Translations under genes and position numbers: made by a program
Part shown: one piece after another, positions 7,062 through 16,123 of the stretch
Layout of the letters: every line of letters starts with the position of its first letter
How positions within the stretch are numbered: position 1 is the stretch's first letter
NCBI GenBank assembly: GCA_951828385.1
Contig: OX639973.1
Location: 2,102,470 to 2,166,469 of the forward strand
Source of the DNA: an uncultured Poribacteria bacterium
GTDB taxonomy: Bacteria > Poribacteria > WGA-4E > WGA-3G
Direction of reading: 5' to 3'
Length of the DNA stretch: 64,000 nt
The notes under the pieces: model-generated
Database searches by the model: none
Seen by the model: the letters and a program-made list of their open reading frames with translations, nothing else
Told to the model about the DNA's origin: nothing

Positions 7062-10000
7062 ATGACGCGTTTTAGAAATATCGCTTACATCGTTTTAGGG
7101 CTGTTACTTTCGTTAGGTTACCCGCCTATTACTGACTCCCAAGAGGTCGAACCGGTAACCTACCGCGCTGAATTTATCCCGTTTGGTGAAGGATTGAACC
7201 TCAAAGAGATGTTTCCAGCAGGAGGGGGAGCTCTCGGTCTTGAGGTTGAGTTTGTTTTCAGTCCCGGCACCGTAACCGCAGAAATTGCCGGAGAAATTCG
7301 CTTTTCTGAGGACACCAGAACGCTCGCCATACAAGGCACCGGCGGACAGCTCAAGAGCGATGGCGGGGTGGTGTTGAAGGGAGACATCGTTATAAATTTC
7401 ACGGTCCCGCTGCCAGAAGCATTTTTTCAAGAAGATGACGACTCTCATATCAATTACAGAGTACCGATCCCCGGCTTAAACATCAATAAAGGCTGGAACG
7501 AGTCCGAAGAATTCGACTCCTTGCTTCTCAACAGCAGCCGTCCAGAGAGCGTTAAACTGGACATCCGTATTCCACAACTGGTGACAATACAATTGAGTGC
7601 TGTCGAAATCGTGCCCGTTGTCGCCAGCGCAATCTTGTCTGGGGGCACATTAACAACCGCCGTAAAGGTTTTCGTTGACAATCTCAGTGACTATCTGGAT
7701 GCTGGTATCTCGCTAAACGGTGGAATCGCAAGTGAATTAACCCTGGCTGGCAAAACCATTACCCTAAATGAAGCTACCATAACACACGAAAATCGACTTA
7801 TCCGGGCTCCCAACTTCGATCCCTCTGGGGAGACATATCAAATTCAGAGCAGCTATGATGAAGAATTCACATATACGCTTGATATCGTTGCCAGCAGCAA
7901 TGCTTACGCGAAGGTTGTGCTGCTGGGAGGTATTGAGATATGGAGTTATGATGAGCCGTTTGCAGAAAAGCAGATCCCTCTTATTAGTGAGAACACCTTC
8001 GATCTAAATTTCGGTGGCGCAGCTACCACAGCAGATATTGACATTGAACCTGAACCCCCAGCTGTGCAGTGGCTCGAAGATGGGGTAATACCGGATCCAG
8101 CGTTAGCAGATGGCATACGCAGGGAACTTAACATCTGGCAAAACGATCTAATCACGCGGAATGATATACGAAAACTAACTGAATTGTCGGTATTTAGGGG
8201 CGTAAGAAACCTCACAGGCCTTGAACATGCAATCAATCTGACGGAGTTGTATCTTTACGGTAATAACGCGATTTCGGAAGTTTCTTTGTCGGATATGCCA
8301 AACCTGGAGATCCTGAATCTTTCCAACAACCCTCTTTCAAAAGTATCTCTGTCGAATATGCCAAGCCTGACGCATCTGGTGGGTTTTTACGGTAACGCGA
8401 TTTCAGAAGTTTCTTTGTCGGATATGCCAAACTTGGAATCCTTGTCTTTTAGTGAGAGTACTATTTCAAAACTGTCCATGTCAGGACTCACAAACTTGAA
8501 ACGCCTATCTCTTTACGAGAGCACTGTTTCAAAATTGTCCCTGTCGGATATTCCAAGTCTGACAGAGCTGAATCTTCACGGCAACCTTTCGGAGGTGTCT
8601 CTATCGAATCTTCCAAATCTGAAAAGGCTGCATCTTAATAATGATAAGAGTATTTCAGAGGTGTTTCTGTCAGATCTGCCAAGTCTAACATACTTGAATC
8701 TTCAAAACAACTTACTTTCGGAGGTGTCTCTGTCAGATCTTCCAAACCTAACGCAATTGTCTCTTGACAACAACTTACTTTCGGAGGTATCTCTATCAAA
8801 TCTTCCAAACCTAACATACTTGAATCTTCAAAACAACAATATTTCAAAGGTGTCTCTATCGGGTCTTACAAACCTGACGCAATTGCATCTTCGTGATAAC
8901 GCTATTTCAGATGTGTCGCCTCTATCGGGTCTCGCAAACCTGACGGAACTGCTTCTTTCTCGTAACGCTATTTCGGATGTGTCGCCTCTATCGGGTCTCA
9001 CAAACCTGACACACCTGTATCTTTCTGGTAACGCTATTTCGGATGTGTCACCTCTATCCGGTCTCCCTAACCTGACGCGGCTGCTTCTTTCTGATAACGC
9101 TATTTCGGATGTGTCTCTATCGGGTCTCCCTAACCTGACAGACCTGTATCTTATAAGAAACGCTATTTCGGATGTGTCGCCTCTATCGGGTCTCACAAAC
9201 CTGACGGAACTGCTTCTTACTGATAACGCTATTTCGGATGTGTCGCCTCTATCGGGTCTCACAAACCTGACAGACCTGTCCCTTTCTAATAACGCTATTT
9301 CGGATGTGTCTCTATCGAATCTTCCGCACCTGACGAAACTGCATCTTGCTGGTAATCCTCTTTCGGATGTGTCTCTGTCGAACCTTTCAAGCCTGACGGA
9401 ATTGAATCTTAGTTTCAACAGTATTTCAGAAGTGTCTATATCAGAGCTTCCAAGCCTGACGGAATTGCATCTTGGTTCCAACAGTATTTCGGAAATATCT
9501 CTATCGGATCTCCCTAACCTGGCAGACCTGTATCTTTACGCCAACGCTATTTCAGATGTATCTGGTTTGTCGGATCTCAAAAACCTGGAATTCCTGGATC
9601 TTTCTAATAACGCTATTTCGGATGTGTCGCCCCTAATTGAATTCCCAAACCTGACACAATTATATCTTCCGAACAACCCGTTGAATTTCGCCTCGCGCCG
9701 CACGTATATTCCCGCCATGCAAGCGAGAAGAGTATTCGTATGGTTTGACGAGCGTGTGTCTCCGATCCTCGTAAAAATCTCCGGTGAAGGTCAGATAGGC
9801 GCGCCCAGTTTGACGCTGCCAACCCCGTTTGTCGTTCAGGCATTGGATGTGGAAGACAAACCGATGTCAGGTATCCCTATCAAATTTGCTGTCGCTCAAG
9901 GCAGAGGGGAACTCAGTACTACAACGGCGAGAACCGATGCCACCGGTAAAGCACAAACAACCCTGACCCTGGGACCGAATCCGGGCACGAACACAGTCGC

Positions 10001-10235
10001 CGTAATTGCTGAAGGCTTTGAAAGGGCAGTGAGTTTTACTGCCACCGCTGTTCTTGATCCTGTAACACCCTTGCCAATCGCTGAAGATGTCAATGGCGAT
10101 GGAGTAGTGAACATCCAGGATTTGGTCTTAGTCTCTTCAAACCTTGGCCAGGTGGGCGAAAATGAAGCGGATGTCAATGGAGATGGGGTCGTCAATATTC
10201 AGGATCTCGTCCAAGTTTCTGCCGCATTGCAGTAG
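7062..10235 (+). CDS. leucine-rich-repeat surface protein with Ig-like domain and type I dockerin
   Basis: The 1057-residue protein is secreted (signal peptide about 1-27). Residues about 30-340 form a non-repeat N-terminal region. From about 385 to 905 there are more than twenty LRRs of 20-22 residues with the bacterial internalin-like pattern L-x-x-L-x-L-x-x-N-x-I-S-D-V-S. An Ig-like domain follows (about 905-1005; FVVQALDVEDKPMSGIPI). The C-terminus has two calcium-binding dockerin half-repeats, each DVNGDGVVNIQDLV. Dockerins bind cohesins, so the protein may be docked to a larger cell-surface assembly; no cohesin is visible here. Repeats between about 8900 and 9310 are nearly identical at DNA level, pointing to recent unit duplication. 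A role in protein-protein binding at the cell surface is inference. Confidence 0.88.
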   Translation: MTRFRNIAYIVLGLLLSLGYPPITDSQEVEPVTYRAEFIPFGEGLNLKEMFPAGGGALGLEVEFVFSPGTVTAEIAGEIRFSEDTRTLAIQGTGGQLKSDGGVVLKGDIVINFTVPLPEAFFQEDDDSHINYRVPIPGLNINKGWNESEEFDSLLLNSSRPESVKLDIRIPQLVTIQLSAVEIVPVVASAILSGGTLTTAVKVFVDNLSDYLDAGISLNGGIASELTLAGKTITLNEATITHENRLIRAPNFDPSGETYQIQSSYDEEFTYTLDIVASSNAYAKVVLLGGIEIWSYDEPFAEKQIPLISENTFDLNFGGAATTADIDIEPEPPAVQWLEDGVIPDPALADGIRRELNIWQNDLITRNDIRKLTELSVFRGVRNLTGLEHAINLTELYLYGNNAISEVSLSDMPNLEILNLSNNPLSKVSLSNMPSLTHLVGFYGNAISEVSLSDMPNLESLSFSESTISKLSMSGLTNLKRLSLYESTVSKLSLSDIPSLTELNLHGNLSEVSLSNLPNLKRLHLNNDKSISEVFLSDLPSLTYLNLQNNLLSEVSLSDLPNLTQLSLDNNLLSEVSLSNLPNLTYLNLQNNNISKVSLSGLTNLTQLHLRDNAISDVSPLSGLANLTELLLSRNAISDVSPLSGLTNLTHLYLSGNAISDVSPLSGLPNLTRLLLSDNAISDVSLSGLPNLTDLYLIRNAISDVSPLSGLTNLTELLLTDNAISDVSPLSGLTNLTDLSLSNNAISDVSLSNLPHLTKLHLAGNPLSDVSLSNLSSLTELNLSFNSISEVSISELPSLTELHLGSNSISEISLSDLPNLADLYLYANAISDVSGLSDLKNLEFLDLSNNAISDVSPLIEFPNLTQLYLPNNPLNFASRRTYIPAMQARRVFVWFDERVSPILVKISGEGQIGAPSLTLPTPFVVQALDVEDKPMSGIPIKFAVAQGRGELSTTTARTDATGKAQTTLTLGPNPGTNTVAVIAEGFERAVSFTATAVLDPVTPLPIAEDVNGDGVVNIQDLVLVSSNLGQVGENEADVNGDGVVNIQDLVQVSAALQ

Positions 10236-10640
10236 GGATGCGGTTTTATGGTAACGTTTAACCCAAGTTGCTACTAACAAATTTTGATGTTTTTGCTTGG
10301 GTATTTCTGCGTATTTCAACTGAGAGTCTTAGGCATTTTCCTCACCGCAGAGGGGTGGTATGTCTATAGAAACCGAGGTCCACAACTTCTTGCACTCCAG
10401 CGGAGTGCTATGTAAGTAAATAGGTGGCAACTTGCGTTAAAGTTTAGTATAATTAGGGTATACCTCACAAATCCATTGCAAACGCACTCGTAGTGCTTCA
10501 ATGTTGAGTTTATAGGGGATCCTGTTCGTAGTAGGGCAATTCATTGCCCGTTCTTGATGTGCGATAAATCTCACGACTACGAACCTGCCCTCATGTTCAA
10601 AGTTGAAAGACTACTCGTAGCACGGGAAAAGGAATATCAG
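10236..10640. other. intergenic region with two related hairpins
   Basis: No gene is supported. Two hairpins share the core GCACT/AGTGC: 10392-10408 (GCACTCC, loop AGC, GGAGTGC) and 10484-10496 (GCACT, loop CGT, AGTGC). A TATAAT hexamer at 10448-10453 could be a -10 box for the GNAT gene, but the -35 match is weak. Positions 10288-10308 carry a 21-nt sequence repeated exactly at 28678-28698. An in-frame upstream ATG at 10554 exists, but homology with the second GNAT gene starts only at 10641. Confidence 0.5.
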
Positions 10641-11237
10641 ATGGCACGACAACTTAGAATGGTCCGTCCCAATTTGGAAGATTTACCGGCGTTAGAACTT
10701 CCAGCAGGCTACGGTATGCGCACCTATCGCAAAGGCGATGAAGAGCACTGGGCACGTATCATCAGTGACTCGTTCGGGGGCAGGGAACGTACTGCACAAG
10801 ACACGAAGAACGAGATTACCGGCAGAGATGTTTTTATTCCTGACGGTTTCTACTTCGCAATACATCGTGGGGTCCCTGTCGGAACTGCTTGTGCTTGGCG
10901 GCAATCTGTAGATGAAAAAGAGGTCGGATATGTACACATGGTAGGCGTTGTTGCTGAACACACCGGACACAAACTCGGAAAATGGGTCTCACTCGCTGTT
11001 CTCGCCTACTTTCGGGACAACGGATTCATAAGTGCTATGCTCGACACCGACGATTTTCGCATCCCTGCCATTAAAACCTATCTCAATTTAGGATTTATAC
11101 CTGTTTACGTCGAAGAAGGACAATCGGAGCGATGGCACGATATTTTTGAAAAGTTGGAGCTGCCGGCCATGACAACACAAATCGTGAATGTTAAAAAAAC
11201 GCTCCCTGACGAACTCTGGAAGAAGGTCTCGAGTTAG
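10641..11237 (+). CDS. GNAT family N-acetyltransferase
   Basis: GNAT enzymes move an acyl group from a CoA donor to an amine. The 198-residue product carries the fold's hallmarks: the beta4 strand VGYVHMVGVV, the CoA pyrophosphate loop EHTGHKLGKW (variant of Q/RxxGxG/A) and the C-terminal MLDTDDFRIPAIKTYLNLGF. I start at 10641 because AAAGGA lies just upstream and because its paralogue (15594-16121) aligns from this point (MARQLRMVR against MEDQLRMVR). It ends 17 nt before the interrupted nuclease-methyltransferase gene. Substrate unknown; mycothiol-synthase-like relatives are possible. Confidence 0.85.
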   Translation: MARQLRMVRPNLEDLPALELPAGYGMRTYRKGDEEHWARIISDSFGGRERTAQDTKNEITGRDVFIPDGFYFAIHRGVPVGTACAWRQSVDEKEVGYVHMVGVVAEHTGHKLGKWVSLAVLAYFRDNGFISAMLDTDDFRIPAIKTYLNLGFIPVYVEEGQSERWHDIFEKLELPAMTTQIVNVKKTLPDELWKKVSS

Positions 11238-11254
11238 AAATGGTATAAGATGAA

Positions 11255-12661
11255 ATGAGAAACAATTTCATGAGTAACCAACCTGAAACTCGCATTACGA
11301 GCAAACTTGTAGATATCCTTGAGCAGATGCACTACGGTTGGACAATCGAAGTGGAATCGAATCCATTTACAGTCGGTAGTAAGAAACTTGATGCTTTTGT
11401 AACCCAGCGGGGCCGTGATCCGATTGCCATTGAAGCGAAATATGCAGATACGCACACCGAAGAAAAACTGCAAGAACAAGCAATGAGCAGACTCGTCCGT
11501 GAACTCGTACCTGACCGCGCCTACGACAGCGTCACCAATACGCTTAACAACGTCATGGCGATCCGTTACCCCGTTGAATTCAAGACAGTCGCAGGCCGCG
11601 ACCTCCAGCAAGCACTCCTTGATGCCGAAGACCTCCAGTATAAACTCGTTAGCGGCACTGGGCAATTCCCCACTAACGGCTGGGCGAAAGGTAAAGTGAC
11701 AGACATCGCCAACGCACTCCATATCGGCGCAACGCCGAATAGCCGACTGGAAGCGGAATCGGATAAGATGGAACTGAGCATCAACAAAGCCGCGAACCTG
11801 ATTGAAGACGCTATTGCCGAGAGACCCGGGATCGGAAACAGCGTTGAAAGAATCTTGCACCAGACACGCGGTGAACAAACCTCTCGGATGGCGGCTCTCA
11901 TCATCACTGATGCCTTTGTGTTCCAAAGCTCACTCGCGGGCAGTGCACAAATGGAAAATGTTCGATCGCTCGGCCAGCTGCTCCGTAACATGAATTCCGC
12001 TAATGTTATCACGGATTGGAACGCGATTCTCGACGTAAACTACCAACCGATTTTCGAGGATGCCCGCGATCTCGTTGAGGCATTGGATACCGCAGATAAC
12101 CTCGTCAGACCTATTCTCACACTTCTCTGTGAAGCTGCTAAAGAACTCGTAGATACCGGAGTGGCACAAATGCACGAGCTCACAGGCATGGTATTCCAGA
12201 AACTTATCATCGATCGGAAATACCTCAAAGCGAATTACACACTCCCTGAAAGCGCTGCACTCCTCTCGGCACTCGTCCTGCCGGAATTACCGGACGGTAA
12301 ACTGCCAAAAGTTGCGGATTTCGCTTGTGGAACCGGTGCCCTGCTCAATGGTGTCTACCAGCGCGTCCTCACACTGCACGAACAAGCGGGTGGCAACGGT
12401 AAGGATGTCCATAAGCAGATGCTAGAGAAGCGTATCGGGGGGGCGGATGTCATGCCAAACGCGACACACCTGACCTTTGCTGCACTCGCAAGCACGTATC
12501 CCGATATTAAACTCGGCGGCACACGTGTGCTGACCGCCCCCTACGGCTTGTTAGACAACGGGTACTACGCTGTCGGATCGTTGGAACTGCTCAGCGACCA
12601 GCCTCCGCTCCCTATATTGGACGAAACGAAAGCGAAACAGCTCGGCGGGCAAAAAAGTCAA
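11255..12661 (+). pseudogene. 5' part of an interrupted PD-(D/E)XK nuclease / N6-adenine DNA methyltransferase
   Basis: This is the N-terminal 469 residues of a larger restriction-modification-like enzyme. Residues 1-100 contain a PD-(D/E)XK-like nuclease signature (KKLDAFVTQ with Asp46, then IAIEAKY with Glu60 and Lys62). After a helical region comes the start of the methyltransferase: RKYLKANYTLPESAALL and the SAM-binding motif I VADFACGTGALL (353-364). The reading frame runs into the IsrB element and stops at once (TAA 12662-12664). Catalytic motif IV (NPPF) lies on the other side of the insertion, so this half alone cannot methylate. An alternative start at 11270 is equally possible. The architecture resembles type IIG enzymes. 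Confidence 0.85.
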
Positions 12662-12684
12662 TAACCCCCGACTGAAGTCGGGGG

Positions 12685-12862
12685 CTTGTGCGAAGCGTAT
12701 ACCAAACGTTCACTCCACAAGTTAAACTATTTTCTACAGTAAAATATCGTAATATCTGTGGTGGTTCACAAAAGTATTTAGGATACTCCCCTCGTCCTAT
12801 ATCAATGCCGATATTACGATCTGGAAGGGGCAATATACAACCCGTAAGGGAGATTACAAACG
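12685..12862 (+). ncRNA. probable omega-RNA region upstream of isrB
   Basis: IscB and IsrB omega-RNAs are encoded upstream of their nuclease gene, with the guide at the 5' side drawn from the sequence flanking the left end. The 178 bases between the left hairpin and the isrB start have no ORF and contain several complementary blocks (for example AATATCGTAATATC near 12745 and GATATTACGATC near 12810, able to pair through CGTAATATC/GATATTACG). If this element works in the same way, its guide would come from the interrupted gene just left of 12662 (CGGGCAAAAAAGTCAA). Secondary structure was judged by eye. Confidence 0.55.
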
Positions 12863-13891
12863 ATGTTTGTTCCGGTGACGAGTCAAACAGGTCAGAAGTT
12901 GATGCCTACGCATGCTAACAAGGCGGGCGTGCTGATTAAGAAAGGTTTAGCCACGCCCTATTGGTCTAATGGGATATTCTGTATCCGGCTTAACTATGCT
13001 ACCGAAGACGCATACACACAAGATATAGTCGTCGGTGTAGACCCCGGTAGCAAGAAAGAAGGCTTTACCGTCAAATCAGAGGCACACACTTACTTGAATG
13101 TGCAAGCAGACGCTCACGGGACTGTCGGCAAGAAAGTCGCGAAGCGTAGTGAGTTGCGTAGAAGTCGGCGTTCACGAAAATGTCCGAATCGCAAACAGAA
13201 AAAGCACAATCTATCTAATAGAGACCGTATCCCCGCAGGCACGCGTGCGAGATGGGATTGGAAGTTAAGGGTTCTTGATTGGCTTTCTAAACTCTATCCA
13301 CTCACGCATGTCTGCGTTGAAGATATTAAGGCGCCGACGATACAACGTGCAAAGAAGTGGAATCAATCGTTTAGTCCTTTGGAAGTCGGTAAACAGTGGT
13401 TCTATAGCGAAATCCAAAAGCGTTGGGAACTCTACACTTTACAGGGTTGGGAAACCAAAGAGATACGGGATAGGTTAGGTCTCAAGAAGTCTTCAAAGAA
13501 ACTATCAGAAACCTTTGACGCACACTGTGTAGACAGTTGGTGTCTGGCACATCATAGCGTAGGCGGTTTGGATATACCCGATAACACGACGCTTCTGTGT
13601 ATCTCACCGATACCGATAAAACGCAGAGAGTTGCATAGGCAACAGGAAGCGAAAGGCGGTAAACGCACACGGGTGGGCGGAACTCTATTAGGGAAAGGAT
13701 TGGTCAAAAACACACTCATTCGGCATGTCAAATACGGATTAGCCCGACTCGCTGGCGTTAACGCAAAGGGTTTGTTTTCAATATACAGTATGGAAAACAA
13801 ACGATTAACCACGGGGGCGAAGCGGTCTGATTTCAGAGTGCTAACACGTCTTAACTTTTACTACAAGAGCGGTGTTTCCTCCCCTGAATGA
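12863..13891 (+). CDS. isrB: IsrB-type RNA-guided nickase (RRXRR/PLMP domains, RuvC, no HNH)
   Basis: IsrB proteins are close relatives of IscB, the ancestor of Cas9, and nick the non-target strand with RuvC only. The 342-residue product begins with a PLMP-like domain (QKLMPTHANKAGVLIKKGLA, 11-30), then RuvC-I VVGVDPGSKKEGF (Asp60), an arginine-rich bridge helix (RSELRRSRRSRKCPNRKQKK, 95-114), RuvC-II VCVEDIKAP (Glu153) and RuvC-III DAHCVDSW (His221, Asp224). Between RuvC-II and RuvC-III there is no HNH insertion, and the length matches IsrB rather than IscB. AAGGGAG at 12846-12852 is a good ribosome-binding site for the ATG. All catalytic residues are present, so the protein looks active. 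Confidence 0.87.
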   Translation: MFVPVTSQTGQKLMPTHANKAGVLIKKGLATPYWSNGIFCIRLNYATEDAYTQDIVVGVDPGSKKEGFTVKSEAHTYLNVQADAHGTVGKKVAKRSELRRSRRSRKCPNRKQKKHNLSNRDRIPAGTRARWDWKLRVLDWLSKLYPLTHVCVEDIKAPTIQRAKKWNQSFSPLEVGKQWFYSEIQKRWELYTLQGWETKEIRDRLGLKKSSKKLSETFDAHCVDSWCLAHHSVGGLDIPDNTTLLCISPIPIKRRELHRQQEAKGGKRTRVGGTLLGKGLVKNTLIRHVKYGLARLAGVNAKGLFSIYSMENKRLTTGAKRSDFRVLTRLNFYYKSGVSSPE

Positions 13892-13905
13892 ATTCAGGGG
13901 TTTCC

Positions 13906-15486
13906 ACACCGAAGATAAGAGATGAAGTTGTTGATTTCCATCAAGCATTCCCGCATAGCGAATGGCATATCGTCATCCAGAATCCACCTTTTACGAAGCC
14001 GAATGCGGATGCTAACGCAAGTGATAATAAAGGTCTCTTTAGAGGGCATGATCGACCTGAAGATGACGCGGAGGCGATGCGTTTGGCGGTAGCCAGCAAA
14101 GACCGGCGCGTCTCTAAAGGTGCAGGTATGGCGGGCCTCGGTGCTTACTTCGTTGACCTCGCGGATAAGAAACTCAAACGCGGGGGTACCATGGGCTTTA
14201 TACTCCCCGCAACTATCCTTGCTGGAACCAGTATGCAGAAAGTGCGAGATGTATGGGCAACCGAATACCATAATGTCACCGTCATTACCATCGCCCAAGC
14301 CGATGCGGTAAACTGTGCATTCTCCGCAGATACCGGGATGGCAGAATGCATGGTCATTGCAACCAAAGGCATCGGCGATACTACCGGACGGGGTAAATTC
14401 GTCTGCCTCAACCACAGACCCGAAAGCCTGCTTGAGGCACTTGAAATTGCGAACCGTATTAACCGTAGCAACAGGATACGGCGAATGGAGGATTCTCCAA
14501 ATAGTGGCGACACACTGAAGATCGGTGATGATGAGGTAGGCCAAGTCTTGGAATGCCCGCTTAAAGTTGGAGAAGGATGGAGTGTTACGCGTACAAAGGC
14601 GATGGAGTTGATTCAAACAGGTCACCATCTAATAAACCGGAATCTGAATCTCGCTGCAGAATTAAAAGCAGTAGATATCCCGATGTGTCGAGTAGGGGAG
14701 CTTGCAACCGTCAGTATGTCTCCCTTAGATGTGTACGGTGATGGTGGAAGAGGTGCCTTTGATATGGCAGAAGGGTGTGCTGACACCGATGACTACCCTT
14801 GTCTCTGGAAGGTCAATTCCGCCGTACAGCGGACGATGGAGGCACTTCCTAACTATCACGGGGTGCTACGCCCCGGAGGCGAGGCAAAACTGCAACAGCT
14901 GCTCGCTCGAAACAGTCGAGCCCACTACAATATCAGTTTGAGATTTAACGCATCTTCGGTAGTTGCTATATTTACAAAGAGACCCTCAATTGGTGTCAGT
15001 TCTTTTAGCAATGTCGCTTTTAATAATCCGCGATACGAATACCCCTTCATGCTCTGGAGCAACTCAACGCTCGGGTTAATCTGTCACTGGATGCATGCAA
15101 GTAAGCAACAACCCGGTCGTGGAAGGCTCGGTTTAACAACATTAGAAACTCTCCCTACACTTGACGTAACGGCATTAACAGAGGTCCAACTCGTGGAAGC
15201 GGAGGCTATCTTTAATACTCTCAAGCATGAGAAACTACTACCATTTAACGAGTGTTACCGTGCGAAACAGAAGAAGCACGATTCAGTACGGGCAGAGCTC
15301 GACCGGCGTGTATTAGAATTGCTCGGTATCACCGATACAGCGGTCCATGATGCCATGAAAACGTTGCGGATCAAACTATCACACGAACCGAGTATCCAAG
15401 GCACAAAGCAATCGCAATGCAACCTCAAGGCAGAGCTCGCGCTTCTGAAAAGGAAGGGGCTGCCGTTTCCAAGTTGGTATGAGTAG
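13906..15486 (+). pseudogene. 3' part of the interrupted nuclease-methyltransferase
   Basis: Continuation of the gene cut at 12661. It starts with TPKIRDEVVDFHQ and quickly reaches methyltransferase motif IV (IVIQNPPFTKP), the adenine N6-methylation site. The rest contains the end of the methylase fold (DLADKKLKRGGTMGFILPAT) and a C-terminal region (about 200-480) that should hold target recognition. An ATG at 13888 inside the element's right end opens a 532-residue frame, so a separate polypeptide could still be made. With the insertion removed the gene would encode about 995 residues. A second GNAT gene follows 107 nt downstream. Confidence 0.85.
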
Positions 15487-15593
15487 GCGTGGTATAATTC
15501 GGAACAATCGTCCTTATGTTTTCGCTGATTCAGATAAACAATGAACATTGCACATGTCTTAAGCAGTCAAGTGCGTCCGTCCTAAAATATACA

Positions 15594-16121
15594 ATGGAAG
15601 ATCAACTCAGAATGGTCCGGCACGGTTTAGACAAACTGCCGAGGCTCCAATGTCCTGATGGCTATCACATCCGAACCTATCAAAACGGAGACGAAGCGTA
15701 TTGGGCGCAAATAATGGATAGGGTATTTGTGGATAAAGGGAGAACCGCTCAAGATACGTATGCTAACGTTATCAACCAACCCAACTTTGATCCGGACGGT
15801 TTCTGCTTCGTTGTCCACGAGGACATACCAATCGGCACGGCGTGCGGTTGGAATAGGGATATCCGTGGTAAACAGGTAGGCTATATTGATATGCTCGCCG
15901 TCCTGCCAGAACACACAGGACATAAACTCGGAAAGTGGCTAACCCTATTTCTCCTGTACTATTTTAGAACTCAGCACGCGACATCCGTAATGTTAGACAC
16001 TGACGATTTTCGCCTCCCTGCTATCAAGAATTATCTCAACCTTGGTTTTGTACCGGCTTATGTCCGTGAAAACCATGAACTGCATTGGCGGAATATCTTT
16101 GAAAAACTGGGTTTTCCTTAA
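15594..16121 (+). CDS. GNAT family N-acetyltransferase (paralogue of 10641-11237)
   Basis: The 175-residue protein shares many blocks with the GNAT at 10641: QLRMVR, GRTAQDT, DGF, GTAC, EHTGHKLGKW, MLDTDDFR and YLNLGF. The two therefore arose by duplication and now flank the nuclease-methyltransferase gene. I start at 15594 because the similarity begins exactly there; an upstream frame to 15516 adds unrelated residues. The stop is 2 nt before the start of the glycosyltransferase gene, so those two are probably translated from one message. Substrate unknown. Confidence 0.82.
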   Translation: MEDQLRMVRHGLDKLPRLQCPDGYHIRTYQNGDEAYWAQIMDRVFVDKGRTAQDTYANVINQPNFDPDGFCFVVHEDIPIGTACGWNRDIRGKQVGYIDMLAVLPEHTGHKLGKWLTLFLLYYFRTQHATSVMLDTDDFRLPAIKNYLNLGFVPAYVRENHELHWRNIFEKLGFP

Positions 16122-16123
16122 AA

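Larger units (their letters stand above)
12662..13905 (+). mobile_element. IsrB-type IS200/IS605-superfamily insertion inside the methyltransferase gene
   Basis: The ends carry matching small hairpins: 12665-12684 (CCCCCGACT, loop GA, AGTCGGGGG) and 13881-13900 (CCCCTGAAT, loop GA, ATTCAGGGG), both perfect 9-bp stems with the same loop. The element holds a non-coding stretch and then an isrB gene, and no transposase. Joining base 12661 to 13906 restores a single reading frame across the host gene (...QKSQ then TPKIRDEV...), which fixes the likely limits at 1244 bp. The exact junction is inferred from frame and from hairpin position; an uninterrupted relative would settle it. Confidence 0.82.

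Noticed and set aside
8880-9320. Regularly spaced direct repeats suggesting a CRISPR array
   Set aside because: The period is 60-66 bp without unique spacers and the units translate as LRRs.
8828-9481. 217-codon minus-strand frame over the LRR region, with strong internal repeats
   Set aside because: It is the antisense of the LRR coding repeats; the plus strand has signal peptide, LRR consensus and dockerin, while this frame is only a low-complexity echo.
10554-10640. Upstream extension of the GNAT gene to 10554
   Set aside because: The extra residues have no counterpart in the paralogue, while 10641 has a ribosome-binding site and aligned start.
11234-11926. 230-codon minus-strand frame
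   Set aside because: It lies wholly over the nuclease-methyltransferase gene, whose motifs are on the plus strand; no start signal or known domain.
12863-13891. Full IscB with HNH
   Set aside because: The stretch between RuvC-II (Glu153) and RuvC-III (Asp224) is only about 70 residues and has no HNH histidine-asparagine-histidine pattern, so IsrB fits better.
13894-14628. 244-codon minus-strand frame
   Set aside because: Antisense to the methyltransferase 3' half, which carries NPPF.
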